Positions 8,681 through 17,074 of a stretch of DNA of 64,000 nt are shown here, piece after piece; the stretch's first letter is position 1, and each line of letters opens with the position of its first letter. The notes below the pieces were generated by a model that had not been told where the DNA came from, ran no database searches, and was given only the letters and a program-made list of their open reading frames with translations. Source of the DNA: Candidatus Thalassarchaeaceae archaeon (GTDB lineage Archaea > Thermoplasmatota > Poseidoniia > Poseidoniales > Thalassarchaeaceae); contig JAQXEZ010000020.1 of assembly GCA_029250605.1 (NCBI GenBank), positions 40,500 through 104,499 of the forward strand, written 5' to 3'. A program made the position numbers and the translations under genes.

Positions 8681-9619
8681 GTGATTAGGCGATCATTCTC
8701 GGTCGTTTTCATTGCCAGTCTGCTGATGGTTGGTGGTATTTCTTCCAGCGCTTCGGCCCAACTTCTGCCTGATACGGATCTGGAATGTGATGACTCTACG
8801 GAAATAGATCTCTCCAGTGGGGCCGGCAGTTCTCTGGTTAATTGCGAATTGACGAATCCTACCTCTCTTCCCCAAAAGGTGGAGTTGACCTATCAAGCGG
8901 GGGATCTGGATACGGCGGGACCCGGGAGCGTGACTGTTGGAGCCGGGGAGACCGAATCGTTCCAGGTTGTGCTGGCTTCCCCCACAGGTCAGTCGGCAGG
9001 GACATACGAGGTCAACGTGAGTGCGGTGGTGACCGAGTGGAATGGGGTTCCAGTGAGTATTTTCGGATTCTCGGATGAGGAGGGGATCGAGGTGGAGGTT
9101 CTCCCCTACACCACGTGCTCTTCGTCCCGTCCTTCTGCTATCTTCGCTGAGGCCGGTGAAGACTTGGAGTTCTCCGTGACATACAACTGCGATAGCAACG
9201 AGGATAGCAGCATGGCAATCTCCCTACACCTACTGGAGAAGGGCAGTTCGCAGGAGAGCATGTGGCCGTCCGGTTTCAATGACATGTCGGTGGGAGGTTG
9301 CAATATCCAAAATCCGATGGGTTCGGCCAACTGCGATTTCCTCCTGACCACTCCCTCAAACCTCCAGGAGAAGTGGGAGGGTTGCCTGATTGTGGTTGAC
9401 GAGATGACCGATCCGGGATGGTCGTGCTCGAGCGATTTCGCTTTCCCTCTAACTGTGAACGAGAAGGAGACTCTGGTCCCCTCGGTTGGGATTGATGTGA
9501 ATGGGACGGTGCTTGAGGACCTAGGTGTCACTGAGGAGAACCAGGTTTACTTCATCGGGGGAGGGGGGGTCCTAGTTGCCCTGCTCATCTCTCTGGTGGT
9601 TTTCTTGAGGCGTCGTTAA
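8681..9619 (+). CDS. Secreted, C-terminally anchored surface protein
   Basis: A 312-residue envelope protein. It starts at GTG with an Arg-Arg pair and a hydrophobic core, and has a likely signal-peptidase site after SSASA (about residue 26). The body is rich in Ser, Gly, Thr and acidic residues, with several cysteines that could form disulfides and segments resembling immunoglobulin-like beta domains (NCELTNPTSLPQKVELTY, GAGETESFQVVL). The C-terminus is a glycine-led membrane helix followed by RRR, placing the body outside the cell. No enzymatic motif is visible. Its last four bases overlap the convergent small membrane gene. Confidence 0.7.
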   Translation: MIRRSFSVVFIASLLMVGGISSSASAQLLPDTDLECDDSTEIDLSSGAGSSLVNCELTNPTSLPQKVELTYQAGDLDTAGPGSVTVGAGETESFQVVLASPTGQSAGTYEVNVSAVVTEWNGVPVSIFGFSDEEGIEVEVLPYTTCSSSRPSAIFAEAGEDLEFSVTYNCDSNEDSSMAISLHLLEKGSSQESMWPSGFNDMSVGGCNIQNPMGSANCDFLLTTPSNLQEKWEGCLIVVDEMTDPGWSCSSDFAFPLTVNEKETLVPSVGIDVNGTVLEDLGVTEENQVYFIGGGGVLVALLISLVVFLRRR

Positions 9620-9942
9620 CCTAGGATGGTGACCATCCACCTGAGGAAAAGCGCCGAGACCACTCCGACGACAAGGGACGGGCCCGATGCGAAGCCGCAT
9701 ACTGTGCTATAGAAGTAGAAGAGGGAGAGAGTTAGCAGCAGAAAGAAGCCGAAATCGATTGCCTGACTCCTTCCGAGGCCAGAGTGCTTGATTACATGGT
9801 CCCTCTCCCTGATTCCGAAAACCACGGCCACTAGCGCCGCCAACAAGATGGCGTGGCCGACGAACCAACCGATGGAGGAGCCGAAAACTGAGACTAGTTC
9901 ACCCTGGAACGTGCCGAGCATGATGGAGGCGAGGTCGAACAC
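9616..9942 (-). CDS. Small membrane protein, unknown
   Basis: A 108-residue protein with about three hydrophobic helices (near 25-45, 60-80 and 85-105). It starts at GTG (9942), with an alternative ATG at 9921. It overlaps the end of the surface-protein gene by four bases. The 189 bases upstream (9943-10131) hold no convincing gene, become AT-rich toward the glycan island, and probably carry promoters for both sides. No family was recognised. Confidence 0.5.
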   Translation of the reverse strand: MFDLASIMLGTFQGELVSVFGSSIGWFVGHAILLAALVAVVFGIRERDHVIKHSGLGRSQAIDFGFFLLLTLSLFYFYSTVCGFASGPSLVVGVVSALFLRWMVTILG

Positions 9943-10131
9943 AAAACTAGCGGGAGAGCTGATATTCTTGAAGTGTGCGAGGGGCGCGACTCAGTTCTTC
10001 TGAATAATGAACTGCCCGCCAATGATTTTCAGGATGGAGATAGGTATTTTCTTAAAACTCTGAGTAACCAGGAAAAATAATGATTGGAGAAACGTACCAC
10101 CTAACACGGGGGAGTAGAGATTAGAAATTTT

Positions 10132-10866
10132 TTGAAAAGGGCTCTAAGGCCTCTGCGTTTATTCTCTTCCAATTTTGTTACCCTAGTAGATCAAAACTCA
10201 ATTGTGAGGAAGGCATCATGGATTCTTGGAGCTGAAAAGGTTGAGGGAGACTATCTTGAGTTTGGAGTCTATAGGGGAGGGTCTCTAATCAAGGCCTATA
10301 ACGAGATGGAGTCTGTTTATCAAGAGCAAATGAGGGAGAGTGGCGGCAGGTCTAACCAGGCAGCTCTGGATGTGAGGAGGATTTGGTCGGAGATGAGGTT
10401 CTTCGCTTTCGACTCATTTCAAGGGTTACCGGAAATTACGGGTTTGGATGTCGAAGGTAGTGATTTCGAAGAGGGAGGCTGGTCGAGCAATGAAGAGGTA
10501 TTCAGGAGTAATCTGGCAAAATCCCTCTTTCCCATGGATAAATTAGTGACTGTTCCAGGTTGGTTCGAAGAAACGTGTATCGAGAAAACCAAGGAAAGGC
10601 ACAAAATGAGTAAGGCTGCGATTATTCACATAGACTGTGATCTATATTCGTCAACAAAAACCGTTCTGGAGTTCGTTGAGGATCTACTAGTGGATGGGAC
10701 TGTGTTGATTTTCGATGATTGGTTTAATTTTAAGGGAAATCCCAACCTTGGCGAACAGAAGGCTTTCAGTGAGTGGTCTAATAATCTGAGTGATTGGGAA
10801 TTTGTCCAATATCAAAAAGAGGGGCCCTGGAGAAATAGTTTCATTGCCTCTTATCAGGGAAATTAG
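10132..10866 (+). CDS. TylF/MycF-like SAM-dependent O-methyltransferase
   Basis: A 244-residue methyltransferase of the macrocin O-methyltransferase (TylF) family, which methylates sugar hydroxyls in antibiotics and surface glycans. Motifs include GDYLEFGVYRGGSL (SAM-binding loop, about 39-52), FAFDSFQGLPE (about 92-102), IHIDCDLYSSTK (about 166-177) and FDDWF (about 195), whose acidic residues bind metal in TylF/MycF. The start is a TTG in an AT-rich context, which is weak. It is the first gene of the AT-rich island, 40 bases upstream of a glycosyltransferase. The substrate is inferred to be a glycan. Confidence 0.82.
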   Translation: MKRALRPLRLFSSNFVTLVDQNSIVRKASWILGAEKVEGDYLEFGVYRGGSLIKAYNEMESVYQEQMRESGGRSNQAALDVRRIWSEMRFFAFDSFQGLPEITGLDVEGSDFEEGGWSSNEEVFRSNLAKSLFPMDKLVTVPGWFEETCIEKTKERHKMSKAAIIHIDCDLYSSTKTVLEFVEDLLVDGTVLIFDDWFNFKGNPNLGEQKAFSEWSNNLSDWEFVQYQKEGPWRNSFIASYQGN

Positions 10867-10906
10867 TGAACGTGACACTAATTACTAGAGTGCGGCTGCG
10901 ATTGAT

Positions 10907-11731
10907 GTGGATTCAGAAGTAGATGTGGTTATTCCCACCTTCAGACGACCGGAGGCGCTTTCTTCCTGTCTAAAATCGCTAGAGTCACAGACCTTGGCGC
11001 CAGCTTCGATAGAGGTGGTTGACGACTCAGAGACCGACTATGGTCCCGGGATTTCGAGAAATATAGGGTGGAAGAGGGGTTCAGGGAGGTACGTTGCATT
11101 CATCGATGATGACTGCTTGGCGAATCGTGATTGGATAGAAAATCTGCAGAGGGTGTTTTCGGAGAATGACGTCGGTGGTATTGAAGGTGGGATAACCACT
11201 ACGGACATCGATGGTGAGATGATCGATTTTAATCCCCCTCATCGATTTAAGTGGGACCGATTCAAAACTGCAAATATGGCTATTAGAAGGGATGTTCTTA
11301 CTGAGATTGGTGGTTTCGATGAGCGATACTTCCTTCACAGGGAAGACACTGACCTGGCATGGAGAGTCATTGATGCTGGACACAGGATGGTATGGGTACC
11401 AGAATGTAAGGTTCATCATCCCGAGCCAATAGGAGTGCATGGAGCGGTATATGGAGCATATCCTCGTTCAGAACAGTTACTATATCATTGCAATCCGAAT
11501 AAGTTTGTCGAAAGCGCTGCGAGTTTGATTTCGAGGGAGAGCATAGCAGATGGCTCTCTTAGGAAGCTCCAGAGAGATATGAGAACGTTGCAAAACCCTC
11601 CAGATGTGAATCCACTCAGTAGGATTCAGTCATGGACACTTTGGACAAGAGCATGGTTTTTAGCATTATTCTGGGCAATAAGAAAGGGAACTGTTGGTGA
11701 CCCTAAGAAATCCAGTCTTTCTATAAAATAA
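10907..11731 (+). CDS. Family 2 glycosyltransferase
   Basis: A 274-residue GT-A fold transferase. The N-terminal VDVVIPTFRRPEALSSCLKS (residues 5-24) is the classic GT2 nucleotide-sugar start. FIDDDC (about 64-69) holds the metal-binding DxD, and GGFDERYFLHREDTDLAWR (about 135-153) supplies the acidic acceptor-site and catalytic ED region. There are no clear membrane helices apart from a weakly hydrophobic C-terminal segment around WFLALFWA, so it probably acts at the cytoplasmic face. It starts at GTG 40 bases after the TylF-type gene. The sugar donor and acceptor are unknown. Confidence 0.88.
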   Translation: MDSEVDVVIPTFRRPEALSSCLKSLESQTLAPASIEVVDDSETDYGPGISRNIGWKRGSGRYVAFIDDDCLANRDWIENLQRVFSENDVGGIEGGITTTDIDGEMIDFNPPHRFKWDRFKTANMAIRRDVLTEIGGFDERYFLHREDTDLAWRVIDAGHRMVWVPECKVHHPEPIGVHGAVYGAYPRSEQLLYHCNPNKFVESAASLISRESIADGSLRKLQRDMRTLQNPPDVNPLSRIQSWTLWTRAWFLALFWAIRKGTVGDPKKSSLSIK

Positions 11732-11755
11732 GAGTCGTGATACTGATTTTTTGAT

Positions 11756-12430
11756 TTACTTTCTGTATCCGAACTCTGTGAAATCAATCTTAAATTTATC
11801 ATAGATTATTTCTTTGATTTCATCTTTCAGTTGTATTTCTTCTCCTGAGTCTCTTGTCTTGTTCAGAATTTTTAATTCATCAAAGTTAAATCTCTTTCGA
11901 ATATTCTCATAATCTTCGGGAAGATCCTCCATGCGACCAATGTGTTGCATTTTCGCCCCTCTTGAGTGAATAATGCTGTATTGTGTCTTGAAGTGTCTAT
12001 CACAAAGAAAATTTGGAATTTTGGATATTTTTCTGACAAAATCTTCGAAAGAGTCGTCATTTTTTAGATAACCAAAAAGATAATTCGAGTAGAGGAATTG
12101 TGAATCGTCAGCCATATTGAACTTGTTTTTGTAGCAAGAAATTATTCTGCCATAGGGATTTCTGACGTATGCGAATGAGAAATATTTCCTCTTTTTTCTA
12201 GGGACTCTCTTGTGAGAGAATTCTCTAGTATGGAAATGGATTGATCTATCCTTGGGAAATTCTCCAAACATTGAGGTCTTAATTGAGGAGCTACCAGATT
12301 TTGCTACACTCGCAAATACGACTTCTAATTCATCCAGTATTAGGAAATCCGATGAGTCCAGATTTCCATGAACAGTCACATGGATGATGTCTCTGATGAA
12401 CTGATAGGTATTTTTGAAAGAAAATCTCAT
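11756..12430 (-). CDS. Sulfotransferase (Sulfotransfer_2-like)
   Basis: A 224-residue PAPS-dependent sulfotransferase. The 5'-phosphosulfate loop is seen in FASVAKSGSSSIKTSM (about 39-54), and the 3'-phosphate motif in FAYVRNPYGRIISCYKNKF (about 85-103), with the Arg and following Tyr/Ser typical of carbohydrate sulfotransferases. Codon use is strongly AT-biased: bases 11821-11880 have 19 G/C of 60. It is convergent with the glycosyltransferase (24 bases between stops) and is the last of three sulfotransferases on the minus strand. It has no signal sequence. The acceptor is unknown and is inferred to be a sugar of a surface glycan or glycolipid. Confidence 0.8.
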   Translation of the reverse strand: MRFSFKNTYQFIRDIIHVTVHGNLDSSDFLILDELEVVFASVAKSGSSSIKTSMFGEFPKDRSIHFHTREFSHKRVPRKKRKYFSFAYVRNPYGRIISCYKNKFNMADDSQFLYSNYLFGYLKNDDSFEDFVRKISKIPNFLCDRHFKTQYSIIHSRGAKMQHIGRMEDLPEDYENIRKRFNFDELKILNKTRDSGEEIQLKDEIKEIIYDKFKIDFTEFGYRK

Positions 12431-12456
12431 ATTATCACGATGAATTTTAAATCTAG

Positions 12457-13395
12457 CTAGATGATTACAGACTTGGGGATGTATTTCTCTAGATTTTCCA
12501 TGAATTCTATGTCCTCAATCAAGTTAAGTCGAATTTTTTCACTCGCCTCATCTGAAATTTCCTGTTTTTCTGATGGCACATATTTCCACCCCTTGGATCT
12601 AATAGGATCCAATAATACCTTTCTCAAGCCTCTTGTTGGAATGACAACCTTCGCCAGTGAAAAGGCCCAATTTGGGGGATTTCGCAGAAATCTCCTATAA
12701 CTCGAGTTAGACAACTGTCCTCTAGGATTCTTCACATTCAGATCTCTAGGCATACCCGCTGGATCAATTCCAAGCCAATCACTGATTTCATCTAGGACCA
12801 TTCGTGGATTGGAGGCAATAGACTTCAATTGAACTACTCTGACTCTATCTACCCCAATCTCATGAATCCAGTTTTTTACATATGATGAAAATCGCGGATA
12901 TGTAAGGAAACCCCAGGTCTCCGGATCTTCTGCGCTAGCAATCCAATTCTGACTGTCTATTTTTGAAATCAAACTCTCGAAAGATGTTTTGAAGTGTTCT
13001 GTTTTCTTCTGCTGATGGAAAAGACTGATCATTAGGTCATACGGATCTCTTACCGTGATTATTACTCTCGCTTCCGGCATGAGGTCCCTGACAGTCTCCA
13101 AGGCTCTCTTAGAGTAAAGATGCTGTGGTGACTTGTCGATAATGAGTCTCTCGCCCTTGAAATAATCCATATCTGCCTCATGTGGGAGAAATAGAGTTCC
13201 TCTTGGTTTGCTCATTTCGAATGGATAGTCGACGACCCCTCCAAGCAAAAAACCACTCTCAACTGCTCCTGAGTTGATTCTCTCCCACGGATGGTATACT
13301 TCGTTATGCTTTCTCAACCACAATAGAAGGGAAGTGGTCCCGCATTTGGGGCCTCCGACGAGAAGGAGGTTTGGAGCAGGTTCTATAGCTCTCAT
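12457..13395 (-). CDS. Sulfotransferase (Sulfotransfer_1-like), second of three
   Basis: A 312-residue sulfotransferase. The PAPS-binding P-loop-like motif LLVGGPKCGTTSLLLWL lies at residues 11-27, and the 3'-phosphate motif RVIITVRDPYDLMISLF near 109-125. Downstream, LGIDPAGMP and the basic GQLSNSSYRRF segment are typical of the family's C-terminal acceptor region. It lies 26 bases upstream of the preceding entry and 42 bases downstream of the third enzyme, all on the minus strand, so the three probably form a transcript. AT-rich composition is shared with its neighbours. Distinct sequences suggest distinct acceptor positions rather than a recent triplication. Confidence 0.85.
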   Translation of the reverse strand: MRAIEPAPNLLLVGGPKCGTTSLLLWLRKHNEVYHPWERINSGAVESGFLLGGVVDYPFEMSKPRGTLFLPHEADMDYFKGERLIIDKSPQHLYSKRALETVRDLMPEARVIITVRDPYDLMISLFHQQKKTEHFKTSFESLISKIDSQNWIASAEDPETWGFLTYPRFSSYVKNWIHEIGVDRVRVVQLKSIASNPRMVLDEISDWLGIDPAGMPRDLNVKNPRGQLSNSSYRRFLRNPPNWAFSLAKVVIPTRGLRKVLLDPIRSKGWKYVPSEKQEISDEASEKIRLNLIEDIEFMENLEKYIPKSVII

Positions 13396-13437
13396 TCCAC
13401 ACTGGGAAATATCGTCAACTGATAAGTACAGATGGTG

Positions 13438-14370
13438 CTATTTTACTGCATTATTGTTGATGGTTTCCATCCACTCAGTTGTATCGAATTTGGTCAGATT
13501 TTGCAATTGTGCTAGATCTTTGCATACTTCCTCACTACAGGTGGAAAAATGAAGTTGGCCGGGATGCTCCGGCTTGCTTGGGTTGGTTCGTCTACCTAAT
13601 AGTGGCAAATAGTAGATGTTGATGTCTCTCAATACAAGGTAATTTACGATTGGTGACTTCAAGAAGTTGGGGACTAAAGAGAATATTATTCTGATGAGTT
13701 TTCCGAAAGGGGTAATTCTTCTTCGCTTAGATGCCCTGTTTGAGTTGGCTAATTGGTTTATTGAATAATTGTGGTTGTGTAGTCCCAGGAATTCCTCAAT
13801 TTCACTCAGCACCATCTCCGGCGACTCTCGCATCCTAGAGCTGTCGAAAATATAGAAATCTGATAGGGGGAAAAACTCCAGCCAGTGAGCCATTGATTTT
13901 CCATATAGAGAGTCTTCCTTCAGTCTAGGGTCCTCCCAGGCGACCCGGAAGTCGTCCCAATCGGCCCCCCATCTTTTGTCTAATCCGATATCGGTAATCA
14001 TCCTCCAATGACTAAATGCTCTGTCAACAGGTTCTCGGAGAGATAGGATGAATTTTGGATTCTCGAACTTTTCCGAAATCCTAGCTGGAGAGATGGGGCA
14101 GGAGAATGTATGTATGGAGCCATCTAGCCTTATCCCGTCTCCTTTGAATAATCTGAAGTATTCTGTCCAATCGGGTTCCTCTGTAGACCTTCGAAATGTC
14201 CCCTTGTGGGACGTTATGATGTTTGGCTCCTTCGGATCCGATAAGCAGATTGAGGGGTTCTGAGACAATGTACTGGCTAGCCAGGTTGTTCCGGCCTTTG
14301 GGACGCCAATTAGGAATGCATGAGTCTCAGTCACCCTGCCCGAATCCATATGACGCGCAAGAGAAGACAA
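13438..14370 (-). CDS. Sulfotransferase domain protein, third of three
   Basis: A 310-residue sulfotransferase, probably first in its transcript. HAFLIGVPKAGTTWLASTL (about 17-35) binds the 5'-phosphosulfate of PAPS, and FILSLREPVDRAFSHWRM (about 107-124) the 3'-phosphate. The segment DPKEPNII following the first motif resembles heparan-type N-deacetylase/sulfotransferase and related deep-sea glycan sulfotransferases. The C-terminal part (about 225-310) has a hydrophobic stretch and then a region that could pack on the acceptor. It is divergent from the APH-type kinase with 54 bases between the starts, which also marks the right edge of the AT-rich island. Confidence 0.85.
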   Translation of the reverse strand: MSSLARHMDSGRVTETHAFLIGVPKAGTTWLASTLSQNPSICLSDPKEPNIITSHKGTFRRSTEEPDWTEYFRLFKGDGIRLDGSIHTFSCPISPARISEKFENPKFILSLREPVDRAFSHWRMITDIGLDKRWGADWDDFRVAWEDPRLKEDSLYGKSMAHWLEFFPLSDFYIFDSSRMRESPEMVLSEIEEFLGLHNHNYSINQLANSNRASKRRRITPFGKLIRIIFSLVPNFLKSPIVNYLVLRDINIYYLPLLGRRTNPSKPEHPGQLHFSTCSEEVCKDLAQLQNLTKFDTTEWMETINNNAVK

Positions 14371-14424
14371 GTTAAGTCCTAACCGAAGAGAAGGGGCAAT
14401 ATAGGAAGGAGAGGGGGGTGAATT

Positions 14425-15354
14425 ATGAATAACGAAGTTGGTACAGCTGAAGTAGAGTGGCTTCTAACTTTGGCCGAGTTACCAGTCTTGGATTCGATGG
14501 AGCCCCTCGAGGGGGGGTGGGACAATTCGAACTTCCTACTGAGGCTCAAAGGAGGGAGTGAGGTTGTTCTGAAGGCATGGTTCGCAAACAGTGTAGAAGA
14601 AGTGGTTAGGGTGGTGCAGCGACACATCCACCTCGACTCACATGGTATCCCGACTACAGTACCGCTTCGACTATCCGACGGAGGTCATATTGCAGAAAGA
14701 AATGGTGTCGCCTGGACGATATTGCCCTTCGTTCCTGGAGGAATGCTTGGGTGTGATGGGGATTCTCTGAGAAGTCTTGGAGAGGTTATGGGTAAAATGG
14801 GTTCAATCCCTCCTGCAGACTGCTTTCCCGAAAGTTACAGGATGGGGTTCGATCTATTCGACGAGGTGATTTCCCTCTCTTCCGGGATGGGGGTGTCAGA
14901 ACCATTCGTCGAAATGCTGTCTTCACAGATTGCTGGGATTACGCGTGATTTCCCCTCTGATCTACCAATGGGGATCCTCCATGGAGATTTGTTCCCGGAC
15001 AACGTGATTGGGAGCGGGGGTCGAGTATCTGCTATCCTCGATTTGGAAGAGGCATGGACCGGACCGATGGCATTCGACCTTGCAATGGCGTGCGTAGGAT
15101 TCGGATGGGATGGCACTGTTCCGGCGTGGGAGCGGTGGAAGGCCCTGTTCGATGGGTACCAGAGTGTCAGAAAGCTCACACAGGACGAGGTGGATTCCCT
15201 CCCATTCCTTCACTATTTTGCCACACTGTCCATAGCCGCCTGGAGATTCTGGAAGCACAATCTTAGCGAGCCTGACGAGTTTCTCTCGGACAGGTATGTG
15301 GAAATGGTTGATAGGCTAAGCGTGGAGATTGATTTTTCCGAGGTGATTGGATGA
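14425..15354 (+). CDS. APH-family kinase, possible homoserine kinase type II
   Basis: A 309-residue aminoglycoside-phosphotransferase-fold kinase. GGWDNSNFLLRL (about 29-40) corresponds to the nucleotide-binding region, Lys50 in VVLKAW to the ATP-contacting lysine, LHGDLFPDNV (185-194, catalytic Asp188) to the catalytic loop, and ILDLEEAWTGPMAFDLA to the metal-binding Asp segment. The arrangement resembles ThrB2-type homoserine kinases, and a threonine synthase lies 4 kb away, so homoserine phosphorylation is a reasonable guess. A sugar or choline kinase role cannot be excluded. The stop overlaps the ATG of the MOSC gene by four bases (ATGA), showing translational coupling. Confidence 0.7.
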   Translation: MNNEVGTAEVEWLLTLAELPVLDSMEPLEGGWDNSNFLLRLKGGSEVVLKAWFANSVEEVVRVVQRHIHLDSHGIPTTVPLRLSDGGHIAERNGVAWTILPFVPGGMLGCDGDSLRSLGEVMGKMGSIPPADCFPESYRMGFDLFDEVISLSSGMGVSEPFVEMLSSQIAGITRDFPSDLPMGILHGDLFPDNVIGSGGRVSAILDLEEAWTGPMAFDLAMACVGFGWDGTVPAWERWKALFDGYQSVRKLTQDEVDSLPFLHYFATLSIAAWRFWKHNLSEPDEFLSDRYVEMVDRLSVEIDFSEVIG

Positions 15355-15827
15355 AGGGCTTGGTTCACTCGATCAACATCAGCTCCGGAGGAGTGCCCAA
15401 GAGAACGGTTGACTCCGCCAATATAGGGAAGAAAGGAGTCGAGGGGGACTTCAACAGATTCCGAGATGGGAAGGGGGGAGACCCCGATAGAGCTGTCTGC
15501 ATCTTCTCCCTCGAGCGAATCGAGGAACTGAAGCTGGAGGGCCATCCTATAGAGGTTGGAACGACCGGTGAGAACCTAACAATCCGGGGAGTAGAGTGGG
15601 ATTCCCTGGTTGAGGGATCGAGGCTGGAGGTTGGTGACGTCGTGATGGAGCTCAGTGAGCCTTGTGCCCCTTGCTCGAAGATCGGTGAGTCGTTCATTGG
15701 TAGGCGGTACGGCAGAGTCGACCACGAACAGGAGTTTGGTTGGTCGAGGTGGTTGGCACGCGTTGTACAGGAAGGCAGCGTCTCGGTTGGGGATTCCGTG
15801 AATATCGTTATTACTCCAAATCGCTAG
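15351..15827 (+). CDS. MOSC domain protein
   Basis: A 158-residue stand-alone MOSC (molybdenum cofactor sulfurase C-terminal) domain. Visible hallmarks are GTTGENLTIRG (70-80), the VGDVVMELSEPCAPCSKI segment with conserved Cys105 and Cys108, and a terminal SVGDSVNIV beta-hairpin. MOSC domains bind sulfurated molybdenum cofactor and are thought to deliver it or act in metal-sulfur chemistry or N-hydroxyl reduction systems. It is translationally coupled to the kinase upstream and sits ten bases upstream of a DUF6159-type membrane protein. With mobA and moeA in the window, a molybdoenzyme role is plausible. Confidence 0.85.
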   Translation: MKGLVHSINISSGGVPKRTVDSANIGKKGVEGDFNRFRDGKGGDPDRAVCIFSLERIEELKLEGHPIEVGTTGENLTIRGVEWDSLVEGSRLEVGDVVMELSEPCAPCSKIGESFIGRRYGRVDHEQEFGWSRWLARVVQEGSVSVGDSVNIVITPNR

Positions 15828-15836
15828 AGTTCCACC

Positions 15837-16769
15837 ATGATGGGGGCGACGGGCGGACATAGGCCGACTGGGTGGATGACGCGCACAGGCGGACGAAGGA
15901 TAGGTATTGGTGAGAGGATCTCCCGAGGCTGGAAGATTACGAAACTTGGGATGGCGGTGGTCAGAGCTGATCCAGAGCTAATGGTATACACCTTTCTTTC
16001 AGCCCTATTTTCCCTCGTGGCAATCGTTGCGGCGGTCTCCGGCTCGGTCGGCTTGGATGTAATCACCTCAGACCCTGAGTGCGTTGGAGACGACTGTGGC
16101 AGCGAGTTCGCTGTTGCTCACATGGCAATTTGGTTCGTGTTCTACTTGTTAGTTTCAGTAATCACGGTCTTCTGGAACGCTGCGATCATCGCAAGCGCCT
16201 ACGAGCGTCTCAGCTCGGGGACGAATCCAAGCTTCTCGTATGGAATCGGGCAAGCTATGAAGTGCCTACCGCAGATTCTGGTCTGGGGGATAATCGCAGG
16301 GACTGTTGGAGTATTCATCAAGATCCTAGAGGGGCTTGCTCATGACGAAAACTCGCCTGTGCCGCTAAGGTTTGTTGCGGGTTTGGCCAGTTTCATCATA
16401 GGCGCCGCTTGGTGGATTGTTACGTTCTTTATGATACCCATGATCGTGCTGGAGAGAGCAGGAGTGCTAGATGGCATGGGGAAGAGCACAGAGCTGTTCG
16501 AGAGGACTTGGGGGGAAGACGTGGCCTCCCACGTATCAACTGGGATACTGATGACTCTCTGCATAATCCTGTTGATTTGTGCGTCCTATCCTCTGATGCT
16601 GATTGGCGAATTGGGTGTCGCTCTTGGAATTGTTATCCTGGCCGTAGGCATTCTGTTTGCGGTTCTATTCTTCTCCACCGTTGAAGCGGTGAATCGGGCG
16701 TCGCTGTTCTACTATGCGAAGACGGGTCAGATGCCACCGATGGCTGCCAAGGTCGGTATAAGGTTCTGA
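15837..16769 (+). CDS. DUF6159-like integral membrane protein
   Basis: A 310-residue protein with six predicted membrane helices: about 43-66, 97-120, 150-170, 180-205, 240-260 and 262-285. The soluble N-terminus holds ISRGWKITKLGMAVVRADPEL, and the sequence FSTVEAVNRASLFYYAKTGQ near the end resembles the uncharacterised DUF6159 family. The function is not known. The start could be either of two adjacent ATGs (15837 or 15840). Its stop immediately precedes the GTG of the next small gene. Confidence 0.65.
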   Translation: MMGATGGHRPTGWMTRTGGRRIGIGERISRGWKITKLGMAVVRADPELMVYTFLSALFSLVAIVAAVSGSVGLDVITSDPECVGDDCGSEFAVAHMAIWFVFYLLVSVITVFWNAAIIASAYERLSSGTNPSFSYGIGQAMKCLPQILVWGIIAGTVGVFIKILEGLAHDENSPVPLRFVAGLASFIIGAAWWIVTFFMIPMIVLERAGVLDGMGKSTELFERTWGEDVASHVSTGILMTLCIILLICASYPLMLIGELGVALGIVILAVGILFAVLFFSTVEAVNRASLFYYAKTGQMPPMAAKVGIRF

Positions 16770-16958
16770 GTGAGTAGTTTGGCCAATAGCGGATCCCCGG
16801 GCGCGGATCTAATCGAGGAGTTGGTTGTAGTGGTCGCTGATAACATCCCCAAAGGGCACGAAGACGGCGTGTGGAGGGCCTTCCGAAGGGCCTTTGCAGT
16901 CTGCTTGCCCTTGCTCCCCATCGGATACCTGGTGATGTGGAAGTTAGGATACCTCTGA
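16770..16958 (+). CDS. Small single-helix membrane protein
   Basis: A 62-residue reading frame that begins with GTG directly after the stop of the preceding gene. A charged N-terminal half (DLIEELVVVVADNIPKGHED) is followed by one hydrophobic helix (VCLPLLPIGYLVMWKL). The immediate adjacency and good composition suggest it is translated with the DUF6159-like gene. No family was recognised. Confidence 0.4.
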   Translation: MSSLANSGSPGADLIEELVVVVADNIPKGHEDGVWRAFRRAFAVCLPLLPIGYLVMWKLGYL

Positions 16959-16989
16959 AATAGGCCTTCGTAAGCCCGGTGACTCACGA

Positions 16990-17074
16990 GCAGAGGTACC
17001 CGAGCGGTCAAAGGGGCTGGGATGAGGTCCCAGTGCGTAGTGCTTCGCAGGTTCGAATCCTGCCCTCTGCACCA
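16990..17074 (+). tRNA. tRNA-Leu (anticodon GAG), CCA encoded
   Basis: A class II tRNA. The acceptor stem GCAGAGG (16990-16996) pairs with CCTCTGC (17064-17070), followed by discriminator A and an encoded CCA (17072-17074). The D arm contains the GG pair; the anticodon stem CTGGG/CCCAG encloses ATGAGGT, giving anticodon GAG for Leu CUC/CUU codons. A long variable arm with a short GCG/TGC stem and a T arm GCAGG-TTCGAAT-CCTGC complete the cloverleaf. Long variable arm, A73 and anticodon all agree with leucine. No intron is seen. The last base touches the stop codon of the convergent LysE-type gene. Confidence 0.96.
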
